Assembly: GCA_964420985.1 (NCBI GenBank)
Contig: CAYQUT010000034.1
Location: 1 to 24,507, forward strand
Source: CAMCTV01 sp964420985
Lineage (GTDB): Bacteria; Bacteroidota; Bacteroidia; Flavobacteriales_D; Sanyastnellaceae
Length of the DNA: 24,507 nt
Direction of reading: 5' to 3'
The notes under the pieces were generated by a model, which was not told the origin of the DNA, made no database searches, and saw only the letters and a program-made list of their open reading frames with translations. Of the stretch, positions 8,794 to 16,184 are shown in pieces. The position numbers and the translations under genes were made by a program. Every line of letters begins with the position of its first letter. Within the stretch, counting starts at the first letter, position 1.

Positions 8794-11700
8794 TCATCGT
8801 TGCAACATCCAATGCAATTGTTGGGACTCATTTCCCCATGACAATTGAATCAGGTACATTCCATTGGCCAATTCAATCGCATTCTCTTGAATCCAGGCGC
8901 TATCAGTATAGTCACGCTCCAAAACAATCTTTCCTGTCGCGTCAAAAATATGCATTGTAACAGTGGCGTCTAACCATTGTTCATTCATTAAGTTAAGCTC
9001 TCCATTATTGGAGGGGTTAGGGTACAAAACGATTTTGGACTCATAGGAAATAAAATCATCTTCATTTTCATCAATCAATGGTGCTGCGGCCAATGCCCCT
9101 TTGAATTTCAAACATTGTTCGTCCGTCCCATAATCACCATGAACATTGTTCGGGAACACAGGGCGCACTTTAACACGCCATTCAGAACCTGGTAAAAATC
9201 CGTAAGCTGCCAATGTGTAAATATCGCGTGACCCGTTGGTTCCGTATTGTTCAATGACCACTGGATTACCATTGATGAGATAAGGCTGACCGTTCAAGTA
9301 TTGCTCAAAACGCCATTGGTATTTTACGGCTCCGCAAATCCAACGATCTGCTCTGATCATGGTTCCCACAGACCAAGTTCTGGGACACAAATAATTACTG
9401 CTCAAATCCAAATCCACCAAGGGCAACACATTCAAAGTGTTGGTCATGTTGCTTGTAAATGTCAGCATTTCCGTGTTGCCACCACCTAGGGGATACATTG
9501 AACCAAAGGTAACTTTTCCTGTATACACTGTGTTGTAGTTCACCGAGTTGCCGGCTGCTGATAAAAATTCTCCCAATTGCGCAACAGGACCCTGGGCAGT
9601 ATACTCAGCTCCTCCCCCGACAGGAGTTAATGATATTGTGGTATTGGTAAAGGTGCTCAAATTCGTAGGAACAACATTGGTGCAGCCTGTATTGTATACA
9701 TACACATTGGTATAATTGAATGCACTGGTCGTAGGAACAATTCGTCTTGCACACAAAGTGAAACTTCCTCCTTGAGCGGATGCGTTCATATTCATCACGC
9801 GCAAGTAATATTGATTACCAATGGTCAAATCGTCATAATTCATATACTCATCCCCCACTGCACTTAAAGCATTCATCGTCTTCAACAATTCACCGGATGA
9901 AGTGCGCAACTCCAAGCCGACATCATTTATACTTGGCGTGCAGCGAATGGTCATACCCACTGCGTTTGCAGTGAAATAAAACCAAACATCAGGATTGTTG
10001 CTTAATGTACCTGAACCAAAGGTACTGCTTGCAGTAGCCGCCTGAAGATTACCAGTAACCGTGTTGCAAAAAGTGGTAGAAGTAGACAATGGGCAATTGC
10101 TGGCAAAATTGGGGTTGTCATTTCCGGGGAAACAAATCTCATTGATTAACCCATCACAATCATCATCGTAATTGGTTGAACAAAGTTCCTGAGCCGTCGG
10201 TCTGACATTGGCATTGTTATCATTGCAATCTCCGCTCAACTGAATATAACCCGCTGGAATATCACAAGATTGAATAGATCCCGTAGCACCACCAAAACCA
10301 TCGCCATCATTATCCAAATAATAAGTGGTTAGCTCCACATCTTCATCATTGTCTCCGTTGCAGTTATCGTCTATTCCATTGCATATTTCAAATCCATCAG
10401 GATACACATCACCATTGTTATCCAAGCAATCAGTGTTGTCCAATACATATCCCAGAGGACTTGTGCAATCAGAAACTCCAGTGGAAGGATTACCGTACCC
10501 ATCTCCATCATTGTCTTGATAATAATTGTAAACAGTAAGTGCAGTAATAGCAATGGAACTTGAACTTGCCATGGCCGCTGTTTGACATTGGTTATTGGCC
10601 AACATATCTACTTTGACATTATCACCGCCTGACAAGGTGCTTGAAGAGAAGGTGGTACTATTGGTACCTACGTTAGCGCCATTCACTTTCCACTGATAAG
10701 CTGGGGTAGATCCACCATTGGTTGGTGTTGCAGTAAATGTAACTACATTCCCTGCACCAGGACAAATCACTGCATTATTGGCAACAATGCTCACGGAAGG
10801 CGTAACATAATTAATCACTGTTGTAGCAATAGAATTGCCATTGGCCGTTGCAGATGTTTGACAAGTGTTGTTGGCCGTTAGTACAACCGTTACAACATCA
10901 CTGTTTGCAAGTGCACTGTTGGTGTAAGTCGTCGCGTTTGTTCCAACGTTTCCTCCATTGAGCTTCCACTGGTAAGCCGGCGCAGTTCCACCATTGGATG
11001 GGGTAGCTGTGAAAGTAACACTGGTTCCAGAGCAAATGCTGTTGTCGGCATCACTCGAAACTATGTTTACCGAAGGTGAATACGTTTGAACAATATTGGC
11101 CACCACAACATTGCTGTTGGCTGTATTGGTGGTTTGACATTGATTGTCTGCCATTATTTGAACAGACACTTGATCGCCATTGCTCAATCCGGAAGCCGTC
11201 CAAGGGTTGGAGCCATCTCCCGTTGCTATCCCATTGACAAACCACTGATACAAAGGGTTACCACCATTGGTTGGCGTTGCTGTGTAAACCAAATTACTTG
11301 AAGAGCAAACAGCTTGTTGAACAGTCAAATTCAATACCAAGTCATCCAAGCGCCAATTGGCCGTTCCGGCTGTTCCACCAGAAGCCCCGTAGGCATAAAT
11401 TCTAAAGGTAATGGGCGCACCAATTGAACTGGAATTCATTGTTGAGATCACATTGGTTTTTAAAGCCCAGTTACTATTGTTGTTCATGGTACCCGAAGCA
11501 ATATTACTGGCATAATTGTCAACACTTGAACGCACCACGTAATTCAACGGACCTGATCCCGTGCTGCGCATCCCTGCAGAAAAACCAGTCATTGTAAAAG
11601 AATACAACGCATCAGGTGTTATGGTAAATTCGGCATAAGTACTAGTGCTAATGTTCAATCCTCCAGTAACTACAGCCGCTGCAAAATTTCCACCACCCGA

Positions 11701-14334
11701 AGCACCGGTATACGCCCCTCCACTGTTGGCGAAAGTTGAAGTGGGATTGGTTGTTCCAAAATTATTGACTTGAGACAAATTAGAAACAGTCAAATTGGCC
11801 ACGGTAGAAGATGACAAATTGGTGAAATTCCAGTAAGCAATGTCCGTGTTGACTGCAGCGCTCGAAACAAGGCTCACAGTAGGCGTAACATTGGGAATGA
11901 CGTTGGTAATAATACTGTTTCCGTTGGCAATGGCACTGCTTTGACACTCATTGTTGGCAGTCATAACCACAGATACATTGGCATTATCGGGCAAAGCTGA
12001 ATTGGTATAGGTGCTATTGTTTGTACCGACATTGGCGCCATTTAATTTCCACTGGTAACTGGGAGAAGGTCCGCCATTGGTGGGAACGGCTGTGAACGTC
12101 ACTGAGGTTCCTGCACAAATGTCATTATCTGCATCACTTGAGGTAATCGCTACTGAAGGATTTACATTGTTCAACACTTGGATGGTCAAATTTGGTGCAG
12201 TAGCTGAAGAAGTTGTTTGACAAGCATTGTTGGCCGTCATCACCAATCCAACAACTTGTTGTGCATTCACAGCATTGCTAAATGTTGGAGCATTGCTCCC
12301 GACATTGTTCCCATTCAATATCCATTGATAATTTGGACTGGTACCACCATCTACAGGGACGGCAGTATAGGTGATACTTGATCCATTGCAAACGGTATTA
12401 TTGGCGTCAGAAGAGGAAATGGACACAGATGGCGTGACATAAGCCTGAACCACCATATTGAGTGAATTGCTATTGGCTGTAGTAATGGTTTGACAAACAT
12501 TATTGGCTGTTAGCGTGCAAGACACAATGTCTCCGTTATTCAAGACGCTGTTGTTGTAGTTAGATGAACCATTACCAACTGCAGTGCCATTCAAATACCA
12601 TTGCAATTGCGGAGAACTTCCTCCATTGCTGATGCTTGCCGAATAAACGACTGTGGTTCCTGCACAAATCGACAAATCTGCGTCAGAAGAAGTTATTGTC
12701 ACTGAAGGAGTGACAGATGGGGTGACACTATTGCCAATGCCATTGCTGGTCACAGTATTGGATGTTTGGCAATTGTTATTGGCTGTCATCACCACACTGA
12801 CAACATCAGCATTTACCAAAGTCGTTGTCACAAAAGTGGCACTATTGGTGCCTGTGTTTGCACCGTTTACCTTCCATTGATAACTAGGAGATGTTCCGCC
12901 ATTCACCGGTGTTGCGGTAAAAGTAACCGCGGTTCCTCCACAAAAAGTGTTGTCATTATCTGAAGAAGCAATGCTCACTGATGGTGACACAGAGGTTAAA
13001 ACAGACGCCAAAGCTCCAACTCTTGCTCCGGTCACATTCCAGTTGTAGAAGTAATTATAATTTTCATTGGCATACCCCCCAGTGATGGCACCATAACCAA
13101 AGTGTGAAGCCGCTGCAATTCCATTGGTTGTGTATAGTCGATCAACATTGGTTCTTGCACTTAAAACAATACGATAGTTTGTCCCTGGAGCCAAGGTATA
13201 ATTCACGTTGGCTGTAACAATCGCTATGGTTCCATTATTTCCAGCTGCATTGGCAGTAAAAGTATGCAATGTTGTGCCTGATGAATTTTGAATAACTCCT
13301 GTAATAACCCCTACCGTGTTGGAGCTCTTTCTAAATCTGATATCGACACTATTGAGAGTGAATGTACTATAAACATCAAAAGTCAAACCTCTGTTGGTTG
13401 CTGTAGAGTTTGAATTGGCTGTTGTGACATCCATACCCACCATAACATTCTCTTGCGCATAATAAGTGGTGGTGGTGCTGATGGAGGGAGTGGTGTAGGT
13501 TGAAGAAGTAACGCTTGAACTCTGTATGGTGGCTCCACCTGTAGATGTTGCAAACCAGCTGATAATAGGCGTAACACCGCACAAATTTGTATTGGCAGAA
13601 AGCGCCACAGATCCTGTTCCACAAGTATATCCACCCGTGGTAGTTAATGTCGGAACAGTTGTTCCTGTAACCACCCAATCATCCATGGTCCACAATTCAG
13701 AATTAGAAGAATTATCCAATGTAATGCGCACCATTACCCGACGTGAAATGGGAAGGTTGGTTACTGTTATTGTACTCATACCATCTGTGGTTCTTAAACC
13801 TCCACCACCAGGCTGAAAGTTCACTTGGTTGTTGTCACCATCATAAGCGGTAGAAGCCACTCCTGTTGCACCGTAACCCCAATAGGCATTGCTATTCCCG
13901 TTAACCTCCAATGTCGGATAAAAAGTATTCCCTCCATCAGGACTTATTTCCACAAGAACAAAGTCCCCATTATCCGCTCCATTGGTGGAGCTGCCTATTG
14001 ACCAAGATGCCAACTTAAATGTCATTTGAGGTGAGCACATACCTGCTGTGCTAAATTCCGTTTCTACTGTTTCTGTATTGTTACTCACGCCAAAAGATCC
14101 AGAACCTGAAAATGCAAAAGCAGTGCTTTGAGGACGATCAGCCCCAGCACTATTACCAGACATGAAATTGCCCCCGCTCACAACGGATTGGGTTACGGAA
14201 CCATTGAATCCATCATTGAGAATGGTGAAAGTACTTTGCGCGATAGCGCTGTTAAAAGAATGATTCCAAAAAAACAATGTTGCCGCAGCGTACAACATTC
14301 TCAAGCCCTTGGCTCGAAAAAGCAAACTTTTCAT
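8794..14334 (-). CDS. Large multidomain T9SS-exported surface protein, paralogue of the neighbouring gene, 1846 aa
   Basis: Secreted adhesin-like protein; function inferred from architecture only. Signal peptide at about residues 1-33 (basic start, hydrophobic MLYAAATLFFW, end SAIAQ). An N-terminal jelly-roll-like domain (about 34-220, ending WTMDDWVVTG) is followed by an Ig-like unit of the CGTGSVALSA ... TTTYYAQ type, a further sandwich (about 295-445, VDIRFRKSS), then seven Ig-like units with a period of about 92 residues (about 449-1264). The fifth is interrupted by an inserted module of about 175 residues. Then come two MopE-type motifs (about 1265-1407, YYQDNDGDGYG and YYLDNDGDGFG), a PPC-like domain (NPDVWFYFTA), the same 85-residue block as in the downstream paralogue (9097-9351), and a T9SS type A sorting domain (about 1764-1846, VLYPNPSNNG, DATGKIVLERD, NGMYLIQLSW). 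It lacks the MBG/YDG and CBM9-like domains of its neighbour. Stop TGA at 8794-8796; ATG at 14332-14334 precedes the signal peptide. Confidence 0.93.
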   Translation of the reverse strand: MKSLLFRAKGLRMLYAAATLFFWNHSFNSAIAQSTFTILNDGFNGSVTQSVVSGGNFMSGNSAGADRPQSTAFAFSGSGSFGVSNNTETVETEFSTAGMCSPQMTFKLASWSIGSSTNGADNGDFVLVEISPDGGNTFYPTLEVNGNSNAYWGYGATGVASTAYDGDNNQVNFQPGGGGLRTTDGMSTITVTNLPISRRVMVRITLDNSSNSELWTMDDWVVTGTTVPTLTTTGGYTCGTGSVALSANTNLCGVTPIISWFATSTGGATIQSSSVTSSTYTTPSISTTTTYYAQENVMVGMDVTTANSNSTATNRGLTFDVYSTFTLNSVDIRFRKSSNTVGVITGVIQNSSGTTLHTFTANAAGNNGTIAIVTANVNYTLAPGTNYRIVLSARTNVDRLYTTNGIAAASHFGYGAITGGYANENYNYFYNWNVTGARVGALASVLTSVSPSVSIASSDNDNTFCGGTAVTFTATPVNGGTSPSYQWKVNGANTGTNSATFVTTTLVNADVVSVVMTANNNCQTSNTVTSNGIGNSVTPSVTPSVTITSSDADLSICAGTTVVYSASISNGGSSPQLQWYLNGTAVGNGSSNYNNSVLNNGDIVSCTLTANNVCQTITTANSNSLNMVVQAYVTPSVSISSSDANNTVCNGSSITYTAVPVDGGTSPNYQWILNGNNVGSNAPTFSNAVNAQQVVGLVMTANNACQTTSSATAPNLTIQVLNNVNPSVAITSSDADNDICAGTSVTFTAVPTNGGPSPSYQWKLNGANVGTNNSTYTNSALPDNANVSVVMTANNECQSSAIANGNSIITNVIPNVTPTVSLVSSAAVNTDIAYWNFTNLSSSTVANLTVSNLSQVNNFGTTNPTSTFANSGGAYTGASGGGNFAAAVVTGGLNISTSTYAEFTITPDALYSFTMTGFSAGMRSTGSGPLNYVVRSSVDNYASNIASGTMNNNSNWALKTNVISTMNSSSIGAPITFRIYAYGASGGTAGTANWRLDDLVLNLTVQQAVCSSSNLVYTATPTNGGNPLYQWFVNGIATGDGSNPWTASGLSNGDQVSVQIMADNQCQTTNTANSNVVVANIVQTYSPSVNIVSSDADNSICSGTSVTFTATPSNGGTAPAYQWKLNGGNVGTNATTYTNSALANSDVVTVVLTANNTCQTSATANGNSIATTVINYVTPSVSIVANNAVICPGAGNVVTFTATPTNGGSTPAYQWKVNGANVGTNSTTFSSSTLSGGDNVKVDMLANNQCQTAAMASSSSIAITALTVYNYYQDNDGDGYGNPSTGVSDCTSPLGYVLDNTDCLDNNGDVYPDGFEICNGIDDNCNGDNDEDVELTTYYLDNDGDGFGGATGSIQSCDIPAGYIQLSGDCNDNNANVRPTAQELCSTNYDDDCDGLINEICFPGNDNPNFASNCPLSTSTTFCNTVTGNLQAATASSTFGSGTLSNNPDVWFYFTANAVGMTIRCTPSINDVGLELRTSSGELLKTMNALSAVGDEYMNYDDLTIGNQYYLRVMNMNASAQGGSFTLCARRIVPTTSAFNYTNVYVYNTGCTNVVPTNLSTFTNTTISLTPVGGGAEYTAQGPVAQLGEFLSAAGNSVNYNTVYTGKVTFGSMYPLGGGNTEMLTFTSNMTNTLNVLPLVDLDLSSNYLCPRTWSVGTMIRADRWICGAVKYQWRFEQYLNGQPYLINGNPVVIEQYGTNGSRDIYTLAAYGFLPGSEWRVKVRPVFPNNVHGDYGTDEQCLKFKGALAAAPLIDENEDDFISYESKIVLYPNPSNNGELNLMNEQWLDATVTMHIFDATGKIVLERDYTDSAWIQENAIELANGMYLIQLSWGNESQQLHWMLQR
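10115..10540 (-). other. Two MopE-type Asp/Cys-rich metal-binding motifs in the 1846-aa protein
   Basis: Tandem motifs: YYQDNDGDGYG ... CNGIDDNCNGDNDED and YYLDNDGDGFG ... CSTNYDDDCDGLINE, each with a GDCNxN- or TDCLDN-like element. They have the same order and position as in the paralogue. Calcium binding is inferred from the DxDxDG loops. Confidence 0.8.
10545..12990 (-). repeat. Diverged Ig-like repeats (about 92-residue period) in the 1846-aa protein
   Basis: Seven units with the pattern PSVxIxSSDxDN, C(A/G)GT, NGG..P.YQW..NG and NNxCQ. The YQW codons recur at about 273-276 bp spacing (near 10688, 10964, 12046, 12321, 12596 and 12870). One unit is split by an inserted module between about 11312 and 11845. 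Units differ widely in sequence, so this array is older than the one in the downstream gene. Confidence 0.85.
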
Positions 14335-14443
14335 ACTCGGTGGAGTTTAATTAATAAAGTATTTGTCACCTCTTACGCTTGTCATTCAAAAGGGTTACAA
14401 TTCAAAATGTTAAATTCAATAAACCATTGAAAACCAAAGTCTT

Positions 14444-14536
14444 TTAACTAAGCACTTGGATGAAAAAAGGAGAACAACGCTCTCCATAAGAATTTGCAGG
14501 TGGGCAAACATAATCATACAAATCATCTAAGTACAT
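14444..14536 (-). CDS. Possible short ORF, 30 aa, unrecognised
   Basis: ATG at 14534-14536 to TAA at 14444-14446. The peptide begins MYLDDLYDYVCPPAN and has two cysteines 11 residues apart. It has no recognised relatives. Near its 3' end is a GGAGA/TCTCC hairpin followed by six T on the minus strand. It lies 109 bp upstream of the 1846-aa gene on the same strand. It could be a leader peptide, a remnant of a longer gene, or chance; chance is quite possible for a 30-codon ORF. Confidence 0.15.
   Translation of the reverse strand: MYLDDLYDYVCPPANSYGERCSPFFIQVLS
14463..14485 (-). terminator. Weak terminator-like hairpin upstream of the 1846-aa gene
   Basis: On the minus strand a GGAGA arm, a 7-nt GCGTTGT loop and a TCTCC arm are followed by TTTTTT. 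The stem is only 5 bp, so it may be a weak terminator or leader structure. It would act on minus-strand transcripts entering from the glyS side or starting between 14486 and 14630. Confidence 0.3.
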
Positions 14537-14618
14537 GTCCAAATTGTTAAACGTTGGTCAATTCATCCACATTGGCTTGTGAATGAAAAATTGATTTTTA
14601 ATCCCTTTCAACAAACCT

Positions 14619-14626
14619 TATTTTTG
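14619..14626 (+). promoter_or_regulatory. glyS -7 box TATTTTTG
   Basis: Exact match to the Bacteroidota -7 consensus TAnnTTTG, only 4 nt before the glyS ATG. No well-spaced -33 TTG is visible; the nearest, at 14591, is about 25 nt from the box instead of about 19. If used, the transcript would start within a few bases of the ATG. Confidence 0.55.
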
Positions 14627-14630
14627 CCGC

Positions 14631-16184
14631 ATGCAACAAGAAGATAAACTGAAACTGGTCATCTCACATGCCAAGGAGTATGGCTTTGTTTTTCCATCCT
14701 CTGAGATTTATGATGGACTCAGTGCCGCCTATGACTATGGTCAATTGGGCGTTGAACTAAAAAACAACATCAAAAATTACTGGTGGACCGCTATGACCCG
14801 CATGCACCAAAACATTGTGGGTTTGGACTCTTCCATCTTTATGCACCCCACCACTTGGAAAGCCAGTGGCCACGTGGATGCTTTCAATGATCCCCTCATT
14901 GACAATAAAGACAGCAAAAAACGTTACCGTGCAGATGTTCTCCTTGAAGAATACATGGCCAAGTCAGAAGCCAAAATCCAAAAGGAAATTGACAAAGCCA
15001 AAAACAAATTTGGTGAGGCCTTCAATGAAGAACAATTCCGTGCCACCAATCCCAACGTATTGCGCAGCCAAGCCAAGATTGACGATGTGCATAGCAAAAT
15101 GAAAACGGCATTGGAGTCTTCTGATTTGGTTGCCCTAAAAAACCTCATCGACGAGTGTGAAATAGCCTGCCCTGAATCGGGCTCTCGGAACTGGACTGAA
15201 GTGCGTCAATTCAATCTCATGTTCAAAACAGAGTTGGGTGCGGTATCCGGCGATGCCGGTATCATCTACCTTCGTCCTGAAACTGCTCAAGGTATTTTTG
15301 TCAACTTCCTCAACGTGCAGAAAACAGGCCGCATGAAATTGCCTTTTGGCATCGCGCAAATTGGAAAGGCCTTTAGAAATGAAATCATTGCCCGTCAATT
15401 CATTTTTCGCATGCGCGAATTTGAACAAATGGAAATGCAGTTCTTCTGCAAGCCTGGTACTGAAATGGAATGGTACAACTATTGGAAAAATGCACGCATC
15501 ACTTGGCACAATGCTTTAGGTATGGGCGATGAAAACTATAAATTTCATGACCACATCAAATTGGCCCACTACGCCAATGCGGCATGTGACATTGAATTCA
15601 ACTTCCCCATGGGATTCAAAGAGTTGGAAGGAATTCACAGCCGCACTGATTTTGATTTGGGAAAGCATGAGGAATTCTCTGGAAAAAAATTGCGCTACTT
15701 TGACCCAGAAACCAACGAGAGTTATGTCCCTTATGTGGTAGAAACTTCCATTGGTTTGGACCGCATGTTTTTAGCGGTATTGAGCAATGCCTACCGAACA
15801 GAAATGGTTCCTGGAAAAGACGGCGAGGAAGGTGCTGAGCGTACTGTACTTTCCATTCATCCCGCGTTGGCTCCAGTAAAAGTAGCCATATTGCCGTTGG
15901 TAAAAAAAGACGGATTACCCGAAAAGGCAAAAGAAATTGTTGACCTTTTGAAATACGATTTCAATTTGCAATACGATGACAAAGACGCTGTAGGACGCAG
16001 ATACCGAAGACAAGACAGCATCGGAACACCCTATTGCATTACGGTTGATAACCAAACCCTGGAAGACAACACCGTTACCATTCGTGATAGAGACAGCATG
16101 CAACAAGAGCGTGTGGCCATTGCTGCCTTACACGGAATGATTGCACAAAAAGTTAGTCTGTCCCGTTTGCTGAATCCAGCTTAA
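14631..16184 (+). CDS. glyS: Glycyl-tRNA synthetase (single-chain, dimeric type)
   Basis: Charges tRNA-Gly with glycine using ATP, in the cytoplasm. Class II synthetase of the alpha2 type, 517 residues, a normal length for Bacteroidota. Visible landmarks: the N-terminal SHAKEYGFVFPSSEIYDG and AAYDYGQLGVELKNN segments; a Lys/Glu-rich helical insertion (about 100-175) usual in this phylum; RPETAQGIFVNF (215-226); motif 2 around FRNEIIARQFIFRMREFEQ (248-266); motif 3 ETSIGLDRMFLAVL (371-384); and an anticodon-binding domain from about 413 (APVKVAILPLVKKDG, RRYRRQDSIGTPYC). It is not related to the two-subunit alpha2beta2 glyQ/glyS enzyme of E. coli. The ATG at 14631 begins the conserved N-terminus and sits 4 nt after a -7 box. 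Its last 32 bp overlap, antisense, the 3' end of the convergent photolyase-related gene. Confidence 0.97.
   Translation: MQQEDKLKLVISHAKEYGFVFPSSEIYDGLSAAYDYGQLGVELKNNIKNYWWTAMTRMHQNIVGLDSSIFMHPTTWKASGHVDAFNDPLIDNKDSKKRYRADVLLEEYMAKSEAKIQKEIDKAKNKFGEAFNEEQFRATNPNVLRSQAKIDDVHSKMKTALESSDLVALKNLIDECEIACPESGSRNWTEVRQFNLMFKTELGAVSGDAGIIYLRPETAQGIFVNFLNVQKTGRMKLPFGIAQIGKAFRNEIIARQFIFRMREFEQMEMQFFCKPGTEMEWYNYWKNARITWHNALGMGDENYKFHDHIKLAHYANAACDIEFNFPMGFKELEGIHSRTDFDLGKHEEFSGKKLRYFDPETNESYVPYVVETSIGLDRMFLAVLSNAYRTEMVPGKDGEEGAERTVLSIHPALAPVKVAILPLVKKDGLPEKAKEIVDLLKYDFNLQYDDKDAVGRRYRRQDSIGTPYCITVDNQTLEDNTVTIRDRDSMQQERVAIAALHGMIAQKVSLSRLLNPA

Larger units (their letters stand above)
14335..14630. other. 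Divergent intergenic region between the 1846-aa gene and glyS
   Basis: This 296-bp AT-rich region must carry the promoters of both divergent genes. The glyS side holds a TATTTTTG box right before the start codon. No clear TAnnTTTG box was identified on the minus strand for the surface-protein gene. It also contains a minus-strand 30-codon ORF (14444-14536) and a small minus-strand hairpin with a T run (14463-14485). No tRNA-like fold was seen. Confidence 0.6.
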
